From Hysterangium stoloniferum (lineage: Eukaryota > Basidiomycota > Agaricomycetes > Hysterangiales > Hysterangiaceae), in contig WHVD01000013.1 in assembly GCA_015178975.1 (NCBI GenBank), positions 248,001-312,000 on the forward strand: a DNA stretch of 64,000 nt, in the 5' to 3' direction. Made by a program: the position numbers and the translations under genes. Numbering within the stretch: position 1 is the stretch's first letter; each line of letters opens with the position of its first letter. Below are positions 56,004-64,000 of the stretch, in pieces. The notes under the pieces are model-generated. The model ran no database searches. It was not told the DNA's origin and worked only from the letters and a program-made list of their open reading frames with translations.

Positions 56004-56116
56004 TCGTTGGTTTTACCGCACATGTTGTCTTGCTCGCATTGTTTTGTCGCATTAAATATTCGATTCTGATACTGTACTGATGTTCACTCTAAACTGTAGC
56101 TCAGGTGGTTTTAATG

Positions 56117-57051
56117 TTAATTAAGGCCAAGGTTCATCTTTCCTAGAAGCTTGTCTCTAATATTCATTAATCGAATCTGATTATCACGAGCGGCTCGAAG
56201 CTGTTGTTTTGCAAGCTCCACATGCTATAATTGGTATTTAAAACCAGACTACATCTTAAAAGGTGTGGGACATACAGGCGGAAGGCCTTGGAAGGTTTGC
56301 AGTCGGCCCTTCAGAGCATTCAGTTTGCATTCCTTTTCTTGTACGCTATCTTGGAGTGAAAAAAGTGACGTTATTGAAGGACATTCAGCTTGCGCTGCGG
56401 GGCTGTTAGACTACACATTTGGTCAATTATACATCGAGTACACAGGGCCAGAAATCCACACCATGATAGAAGCAAGTTCCTCTTGATATTCCTTCGCCTT
56501 GGCATTCATGGCTTTCTTCTGTCTCTCGAGATCCGATGTTTCAGCCTGTAGCTGTTCAGTCGATGATAGCCATCTATGCCAGTATGCCTCCGTCAATGGA
56601 TCAAGACCAGCATTAAAAGCATTCCCTCTCACGACTCAGCCAGTACTTGCTCATATTTCGCGATATCAATAGAGCGTGTTAAATCCCGCTCTGTCTTCTC
56701 AAGTCGTATAAGTTCTTGTTGCACTTCTAAATGTTCAAACGAGAGTCTAGTGAAGGCAGAAGCGTATGCGGGCACCGAAGGATCATCGAGACAGAGAATA
56801 GCGGCAGTACGAGCGAGAATATGTAGTGGAAACATGATGCCGGAAGGCAAGGCGGATATGTCGTCACCTATTGCCTGTCGAATTAGGGCTTCTAGATGAA
56901 CCGCTGTGTTGAATGATTCGGATTATAGTAAGTGAAATATTAAACCTCAACATATAGCTAAGAGTTTAAGATCACCTTTACGCTCATATTCGTTGTTCTC
57001 TCGTTCGATATCATGGGCCAAATATTCTGAATTTTCATTTCCTAATATCAT
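56117..57051 (-). CDS. HAUS1: Probable augmin subunit HAUS1
   Basis: Five exons on -: 57051-56976, 56903-56633, 56573-56462, 56410-56276, 56224-56117; 233 aa. Coiled-coil protein: YLAHDIERENNEYERKAVHL, then LPLHILARTAAILCLDDPSV and FTRLSFEHLEVQQELIRLEK, RQKKAMNAKAKEYQEELASI, ECKLNALKGRLQTFQGLPPH, ELAKQQLRAARDNQIRLM. The layout resembles animal HAUS1 (helical block, ELIRLEK-type coil, Pro kink, final coil), but similarity is weak and another coiled-coil subunit is possible. Augmin nucleates microtubules from existing ones in the spindle. All exon joins keep frame. Confidence 0.55.
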
Positions 57052-57230
57052 TGTCACAGTGTGGATATCTGGGAGTGAGTAGCAACGTCAAAGTGTGGCT
57101 TCTAAGTGTGTGAAACGCGGTTTGTCACGCGTATGTCACATGTCACGAAAAGTAATTAATGCTTACCCTAATATTTTCAATCGTCATTACATGAAGTATT
57201 ACTATCTATCCACACGTCTCTTAGCATATC

Positions 57231-60200
57231 CTACTTCATGTTAGCCATCCGCCTCGCCTTTATCCTCCGTGACGCTCTATGTAGTACAACTGCCGCGTTT
57301 TTAACATCATCTAGATCCTGTCGAGCAATCGCCCTATTACGTAGCTTGTTAGCATAGCCGAACGCATCAAATCTTTAAAAACATACTTATTGAAGTCCTC
57401 CAAGAACTGTTGTCGCACATTCATCGGAATAGCACTAGGGAACTGCTCTACCACTGTCGGCAGCCAGGAGGCCACTTCTGTCGGCCACACCGCCGATAGC
57501 GATCTAAAAATGGTAATGACAATAGGGGCTGCATCTTCGTCAAAGTCGGTAACGAAGCCTGTAAGCAAGAAGCCCAGAATTTGGAATCCTTGCTTCGCGA
57601 ATACCTCCCGGATGGCTTGGGCATACAGCGGGAATTTTGGGGGGACGGCCCTTTGTCTAGCTGGGTAAAGACAGTCGTGGGTTACTACGATGCGCAAGAA
57701 ATCGAGGGTGAGGTAGCAAATGTCGGCTTGGACAAGGGTGAGGCCTGATAAGGCGGTGATGACGCTGGTGAGGAATGTAGGCGAGCTAAAGAGGAGGTCA
57801 GGCGCGAACTCGACCATTTGAAGGAGGAGGCGGATATAATCTTCAATCACTACAAGCACAATGCATCAATAAATATTGCACTCACAAAGGCCAAACAATT
57901 ACTCACCATCGGGAATATCACTTGGTGGCTTTGTATGCAATATTGCCACCACCTTCTCACTAACGGTCTCATATGACTGTCTAAACGCCTCCCGCAGCGC
58001 CGGATCTTCTTCATCCCCAAAACGTCCAATTACCTTACCCACGATCCACATGTAACCTGATAAACCCGTAGCCTGGAAGCTCGTCGCCATACGAGAGAGC
58101 ACCTGTTGCATAATAGGGAGAGAGGACGTGCCGAATAGCTCGATACTATAGCGGATTACACGGGCTGCATGGTCACCAACTGAGTAATGCTCTCCATATT
58201 TAGCAATGAGGTTGTCGAAGAGTACCCAGGCATCCTGGGACGTATTTTGACACGCTGCTGGGAGTTGGTCCCCGAAGCCTCTTACGATGTATAACATTGC
58301 TTCTAGATGCTCCAGATAGTCTGTGGAACAACATTATTAGGATATGGGCGTATGTCATACAATCAACTGTGTTACTCACTGCCAATGCGTTGCAACTCAT
58401 CGCTTGTCGCCAGAGTAGGTTTATTGACGATAATATGTATTTTGGCGAGGATGTCCAGACAGAACGTCTTCAAAGACTGTGCGGCTTCTTCCAACGGCAT
58501 ACAGGAGATAACGTACCCCACTGCCTCGTATATCTGCAGCCGATCCTCTTGGTTCAGCTTATCACCAACCGAATTTAAGAAGGAATGCAGTTGTGGCAGG
58601 AATGTAACAAGATGCTACAGATAGCTCAGCATACAGTCAGCACTGAGCACTGGGACAACAACGCACCTGTCTGCAATCCTTACACAAATATTTCATCGCC
58701 AGTCCCGCCGCCGCCGGCACTTCCGCATCTGGATCGTCAAAGCCAGCCGAAATATACTGCAACTGAAATGGTATATAACTTGGATGCTGGCTGGTCCATT
58801 CTGTATATCGCGACACCACAAGCAGCGCTGCATAGCGCACGCGAGGATGTGCTGGGAGATTAGGTAACGTGTCCATGATCTTTGGGGTGATCTTCTCGTC
58901 CGTGGGATCCATCTCGGCCCCCATCGAGCGCATAGAAAAGAGAGGTGCTTCGATTGCTTGCCAGCTCACACCACCGCTTGCGGACAAAGCTGTAGTTATC
59001 ATCTCATACGCACGCGTGAGACATTTGTCGGTACCCAGGACATGACAGCAGTCTTTAAGTGTGTCGCCCATAACGTGGCGGAAAGAACGGAAATCATCTG
59101 CCTCCTGGTTCGTCATGCTGTCAGGGTCGGCAGGGAAATGCAAGTGTCGAATTATAATCTCTACGAGTGCACTGTAGGCGTCGATGAGCACTGGGGGTAC
59201 AGCAGACCGCTTTCCAATGCTCTGGGCGAGGCGCCACCAGAATGGAAAAGTAATTGGGACGATGTCGAGATCGTGATAGGCAGTACATTCTGCAATGGCC
59301 TCGATGATAGAAAGAAAATCCTGTGGGCTTTGCAGGAGCAGAACACGATACGTCTCTCCAGTTTCCGCAAAGATTCTCGTGTAGCCGCGAATTTGTTCTG
59401 AGTCGTCTTTATGGGTAGCAAGCATCGGCCGCAATGCGATAACGCGGGGAACAATGGCATGAATGACTGACATGTTTTCATCAAGTTCCTGTGTCTCGTG
59501 AATAAGATCGCAAATGACATCGACAGCCGCGTCGAACAACTGTTCCGATGAAAGCGCAGCGAATGCAAACTCCAACAACGGTGTCTCTCCTATGGCTGTT
59601 GCAGCTATCTCTCCCGAATTAACCCATGCACGTAGACAATTAAACACTTGCGTCTGTATGGCGAGTGTCGACCCTATTCAATAAATTAGTATCACAAGAA
59701 ACATCGCACATAATCGGACAGAACAGAACCTACCAGGACTCTGAAGATACATGGTCAGAAGCTCCAACACCTTGGAAGCATTCGCAGTGAGTAGTTTTGC
59801 GGATCTGTCCTTATACTCTTCTGACTACAGAGAAGAAGTCAGATATCACTGCCAGAATATATATATATATATACGAACCGTGACAGGAATCCTCGCATTC
59901 TCGCTCAACTCCTGTGGGAAAAGCGCTAACCATTCCAAGAACACCTGCACACTGTCCCCCGACGCGCCAAACATTTCGAACAAATCCTGCAAAGGGTTCT
60001 CCCACCGCGGGAACTGCAGCGCCAGCCCCGAAAGTGCGAGACATAGCTGTGTGATAATATTGCGCGGTCCGGAAGCTGATGATTGGAGTGCGGCAAGGAG
60101 AGTGGAGCGTAAAGCAGGGAGGTCGGAGGGAGGAATTTGTGAGAGGTCGTATGTTACCTACAGCGACAGATTATTTGGTTGTATTATATTAACGATATTG

Positions 60201-60518
60201 AAAGGGGTCGTTGGAATTTCGAACTCACTTTCGACCGAAAAGTCTGCGCCGCGAAAAATCTCACCGAAGGCTCCGACTGAGGCGAAAGCAGCAGGGTATT
60301 TGCAGTGGACCATGCCTCAGTCTATGAAGTACACCAGTCCCATTATCGATAAAATCAGTACCACTGCAAAAAAAAAAGATTTCGAACACAAAGCGCAATG
60401 GACTTACCGAATGCTGAAAATCCTGCAGCCAAGTATTCGCACTGGAAATAGCAGCCTTGTCTGGCGCGCCGCTGCTGAATACCGCGAGTGCGGCGAGAAC
60501 GTCGGCGGGCTGTGTCAT
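57231..60518 (-). CDS. MTR10: Karyopherin Mtr10/Transportin-3 (importin-beta family)
   Basis: Nine exons on -: 60518-60408, 60321-60229, 60157-59879, 59824-59734, 59673-58667, 58614-58380, 58320-57907, 57849-57387, 57333-57231; 931 aa. Start MTQPADVLAALAVF, then the importin-beta N-terminal helix pair (AFSTANTLLLSP-like, VRFFAAQTFRSKVTYDL), LRSTLLAALQSSASGPRNII, QLCLALSGLALQFPRW, FLEWLALFPQELSE and further HEAT-like helices to the end KNAAVVLHRASRRIKARRMA. It matches Mtr10/TNPO3, which imports SR-type RNA-binding proteins. One intron carries a (TA)n run (59859-59872). The final exon had to be placed at the GTAATAG acceptor to keep frame. Confidence 0.88.
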
Positions 60519-61006
60519 ATTTGTTCTAGTCTCTTTTTTACGTTCTAAACAAGTCGTGATAGAAAGATGAATGGGAGATGGTGGTGGATAACACTGTGGT
60601 AATTGTGTGCGCTTGTGTACACTTGACGCGATGGGACTTGATCGCGTCAAGGACAAGTTCATAAACTGACACAGGATGACATCGTATAAGGGGAAACAGC
60701 AGGCACGATTTTCTCATTAAGTCACATTGGAATTATGATTAGGACTGAACTCAGGTATATTCCGTCCAGCTAGTACGTAGGTGGGCACTTGGCTGCGGGG
60801 GTATGTATGCATGAAATGTACCGAAAGAATTGAAGAGAGGGTCATCGAGGTCGAGATGGGATAGAGAAAAAAAGAAAAGTCAAAGGAACGTGAGACTAAC
60901 GAATGATATGGTAGGACAAAACCTGAAGAGAGGCAGGAAGATGGGAAATTAAAGTGGGAAAACCAGCAAACAACCAAAAGACCAAACGCTAGTTGACATA
61001 GCATCC
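60519..61006. other. Region between MTR10 start and CDC3 end
   Basis: Upstream region of MTR10 (-). No gene seen; C/T-rich tracts on - near 60840-60890. Confidence 0.35.
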
Positions 61007-63115
61007 TCACTGTCTTAAGAACCTGTTTTTCTTCGTCTACACGGAACGCAACAAGGTCAACAAACACAATTTAAAAACGCCCCAATTGAAATGCACTCAC
61101 TCCCGACTTCTCGGTTGGCGTCAACGGCCTCCCACTCTCCAACCTCCTCTTCTTATCCTCTAACTCCAACCTCTGCTTCTCCAGCGCATCCTTCATCTCT
61201 CTATGTCTGGCGTACAGCTCCTCCTCACTCTGCTTCAGTTTGGTCTCCTTCTCTTGTACTTTCTGGAGGAACACGCTCTTCATCTCGCTCTCCATCTTCG
61301 AGAGCTTCTGTTCGTGCAAGGCACGTTCCTCTGCCATGCGCACCGCGGGGCTACAGAAAACGCACATACAAATCAGCATGACGCCCCGACGGTTACAAAG
61401 CGACAAAGTGAAATTTTGACTCACTTAACCTCCTTGAACACGGTCATATCTTGTTCAACACCAAGACCAACGAGTTTCGACGTCCTCCAGTTCTCATACA
61501 ATACACCATCAGTTCGCTCCCTCAACTCTTCCATGTACGTGCGGACAAGCATCTGCCTTAGCTTGACAAAATCGCAGTGTTCCTCGTTATCGACTTCGAT
61601 GATGCCCCAGGGGTATACACGACCACGAACAGATTGGCCAGATGGGGTGGTGACGAAGGAGTTGGAACCCACGACAGCGAAGGGGATTTTGGACTGTTGA
61701 AGTGTGAGTCAGTAGGGAGGGGAGGGCGAGACAAAGCAGATGCATACAGCAATTTCAGCGTTTTCAGCTAATGTTTCCTCATCCTCATTTTCATACACAG
61801 GAGCCTGGAATATCTCGATGTTGTGATGTTGAATATCTGAGAGGACCTGGTGATGGGGTAAGTTAGCGCATTGATAAGTCTAGCATTAAACGATGGCCAC
61901 CCTCTGCTTGAAGCTTGCAATCTCCTCATCGGTTAAGGTATCTGCCTTTGCAATAATCGGAATCAAATTGACTTTCTGATGCAGTCTCCGCATGAACTCG
62001 ATATCGATCTGCTTAAGCCTATATATATAATGTCATCAGCACGCTAAATACCTATAAGCAACACTCAACACACTCACGAATGCCCGGTAGGCTGAATAAA
62101 ATACAAACACGCATGCACACGGTTATCGACCGTCTTCTGACGGTTTACACGGTTCTCCTGTTCCAAGTAGGCATCGAAACGAGCTTCAATGTTTTCGAGG
62201 ATGGGCTTGTAGCTAAAGGGTTAAAACGTAAGTATAATGGATAGAGTAACAAGGTCTCTGGGTTGCATCTACGCAGGATAGGACAATGAACTCGAACTGA
62301 GCTCAGACCATACACAAGATGATATCGAGTTGAGATGTGATGTCTGTTTATCATTACGGTAGAGATGGAGACAAACAACCTACCTAGACTCATTGTTGAC
62401 AAAGTCACCAAAGCCAGGTGTGTCAACGACGGTAAGACGGAGGCGTACACCGTTTTCTTCAATGTCTATGAGGTCAGGGAGTGTCAATAAGTGAAAGGGG
62501 TGATTGTGCAATAGGCGAGGGTTGCAGGGAAGCATTGCGAACACAAAAAAAAAGTGCACACGCAAGCTGAATAGACCAGATAGCCAAGACAAAATGAGAC
62601 ACAAGAAACTGACCTGCACTGATACTCTCGATAGCAACTGTTTTGGGCGTCTCCGTGCTTGGAGGGACGGCTTGTTTGGGGGGATAAAGCGTCGTGTTGA
62701 ATAGTGTATTGACGAGGGTCGACTTGCCGAGACCCGATTCACCTGTTGGATGTGGATGGTAATGTGAGTACGGTAAAAAGAAAAAACACCACAGAGAGAA
62801 AGATTGCTCACCAACCACCATGGCAGTGAACTGAAAACCTTTCCTAACGCTCTTCCTGTGGACCTGGTTAGGAAGATTGGCAAAGCCAACGTATCCCATG
62901 AGTTTTTTGCGTATGACAGTGTCGGCACCGTTGGTCATGTTGGGTTTTGAGAGGTCACCGTAGGATGATTTTGGTTGACCGTAGGTGGATGACTTTTGGT
63001 CAGTATACGATGGTCTAGAGAGGTCGCCGTATGAAGAAGCCTTGCCTGCGTCTACGTAAGAAGGATTGGGGGAGACGTCTTCAGAAGAATCGTGATAGTT
63101 TTGTTCGGCCGTCAT
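61007..63115 (-). CDS. CDC3: Septin, Cdc3 type
   Basis: Nine exons on -: 63115-62812, 62742-62614, 62465-62384, 62212-62078, 62018-61901, 61846-61748, 61693-61425, 61350-61101, 61036-61007; 471 aa. The N-terminus has [26 protein letters not shown] repeats, then [20 protein letters not shown] (polybasic region) and the GTPase domain: GESGLGKST (G1, about 101), [14 protein letters not shown] (G3), [10 protein letters not shown] (G4, about 242), septin unique element with [20 protein letters not shown]. The C-terminal coiled coil is about 380-460 ([20 protein letters not shown]), with the short end TKKNRFLRQ. Septins form filaments at the division site. The Cdc3 call rests on the N-terminal [11 protein letters not shown] block. 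Introns 2 and 3 are long (148 and 171 bp). Confidence 0.95.
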
Positions 63116-63861
63116 GGTGCAGTGTGAGGCTTAGACTTAGGCTTTGGGCGGACGTAACTTTCGAAGTCACAGTGAACGGAGGCAAATATTTTTGGCTGGT
63201 TGCGGGTGATTACGTAATATAGGCGATCTGGCGGTCAAGATTTGGTTAAGATTCGAAAATGAGAATCGGGTCTAAGAGGGGGGCGAGGGTAATGGTAAAG
63301 ATGAGAGAGATATAGGAAAGGGACAGGGGATGCGGGGACGAGATACGGATCGAAGGACAAGGTTAATACTTAGTAGGCTCTAAATGATTATTACTTGAAA
63401 ACAACGTCAACTAAGGCGTACAGGCTCTAATAATTAACACTTAACAACCCTTATATCATATCCTTATATATGATCTATAATATAACTGATATTATTCGAT
63501 ATTCGATGACATTTGACTTTGGTGCAACCTCGGATATTACTCTAGGTAGGTGGGTGTTTGATGACAGCTAGCGTGTCTCGTGGGCGTCCCACTTTGTCCT
63601 TTACCACGGACTCAGAGACGACGACGAGGACTAGGACAAGGACAGACTGAACAGCGAGGAGCCTTACTTATTACTTGGAGAGTATTGAAGCCATACCACC
63701 CCACTGGCTCTGGTAACGCCTTTCTTTATCGTCTCCCAAGTATATCATCACTCTTCCGTTCACTTATCTCACCTTCATCTTCTTTCTTCCCCCCTTCCTT
63801 TTTTTCCCAAAAACCATCGACAGGCATCGTCGTCAATATCCACGCCCTGAATCCAACTTTC
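63116..63861. promoter_or_regulatory. Divergent promoter region, CDC3 and the edge gene
   Basis: 746 bp between two divergent starts. It is AT-rich at 63380-63510 and strongly C/T-rich on + at 63770-63810, just before the right-hand gene. No gene is seen. Confidence 0.4.
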
Positions 63862-64000
63862 ATGGCAGTTCTCACTCAGAACGATTGGCAACTACCTAGA
63901 GACACGAACCCAATCATGGATTCTCGCAATCAACAAAATATCCAAAATATCCAAAATAATATCCAAAATATCCCAACATCAACTGAATCCCCAGCTCCTC
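63862..64000 (+). CDS. 5' end of a gene running off the window
   Basis: The ATG at 63862 (context TTCATGGCAGTT) opens a frame that stays open to the end: MAVLTQNDWQLPRDTNPIMD, then Asn/Gln/Ile-rich NIQNIQNNIQNIPT from a short AAATATCC-type repeat. A C/T-rich tract precedes it. Only 46 codons are visible, no motif is present, and the product cannot be named. Confidence 0.4.
   Translation, partial: MAVLTQNDWQLPRDTNPIMDSRNQQNIQNIQNNIQNIPTSTESPAP

Noticed and set aside
1-64000. CRISPR arrays, rRNA operon, biosynthetic megasynthase or viral genome
   Set aside because: No regularly spaced repeats, rRNA sequence, PKS/NRPS domains or viral gene set was seen.

Overview
This window looks like nuclear DNA of a filamentous basidiomycete, probably an Agaricomycete. 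Genes are packed on both strands. They are cut by many introns of about 45-65 bp with GT..AG ends. The proteins are conserved eukaryotic or fungal types. The left part carries basidiomycete Ty3/Gypsy retroelements. All calls come from reading the sequence; no database search was run.

Region 1 (1 to about 17.6 kb) is a graveyard of nested mobile elements. Two decayed Ty3/Gypsy elements of one family (here 'family A') lie tail to tail: copy 1 on + (about 1615-7196) and copy 2 on - (about 11004-16244). A third fragment holds only integrase (16440-17048). Later insertions sit inside them, several with perfect 5-bp target-site duplications: a short LTR element with a gag-like zinc-knuckle ORF (3362-4641, TSD GTAAA), two solo family-A LTRs (5629-6364, TSD GACCC; 7210-7929, TSD GTACT), a solo LTR of another family (13871-14301, TSD AAAGA on -), and a Tc1-like DD34E transposon with about 210-bp terminal repeats (8488-10076, TA site). 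The most interesting result is that both family-A elements have an 11-nt perfect complementarity between a site in the LTR and the putative primer-binding site just after the LTR. The two copies differ at two positions, and both changes are compensated. This points to Tf1/sushi-type self-priming rather than tRNA priming.

Region 2 (17.9-23 kb) is a transition zone: an MFS transporter gene bracketed by two diverged direct repeats of about 310 bp, and a GNAT acetyltransferase pseudogene that ends at the edge of the second repeat.

Region 3 (23.5-64 kb) is ordinary gene-rich chromosome. In order: an unrecognised polytopic membrane protein, an Ssh4-like SPRY/PPxY endosomal adaptor, Snf4 (AMPK gamma), a membrane-anchored methyltransferase, COP9 signalosome Csn7, TRAPP subunit Trs33, APC/C RING subunit Apc11, a PSP1-domain protein, Rgp1 (Ypt6 GEF), an unknown small ORF, Spc25 (Ndc80 complex), a Dbf2/Sid2-type NDR kinase, an UNC93-like transporter with 15 exons, Yop1, Ost5/TMEM258, the N-recognin Ubr1, a probable augmin HAUS1, karyopherin Mtr10/TNPO3, septin Cdc3, and the 5' end of a further gene leaving the window. 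Cell-division functions are frequent (Apc11, Spc25, Dbf2, HAUS1, Cdc3), as are ubiquitin and trafficking functions (Ubr1, Csn7, Ssh4, Trs33, Rgp1, Yop1). No operon-like logic is implied; two head-to-head pairs may share promoters.

Other small-scale oddities: a retroposed short insert with a 14-bp target duplication and an A16 tail upstream of APC11, a 146-bp tandem duplication of the APC11 terminal exon, a GC-AG intron in CSN7, and 16- and 27-nt microexons in the UNC93-like gene. No CRISPR array, rRNA or convincing tRNA gene was seen.
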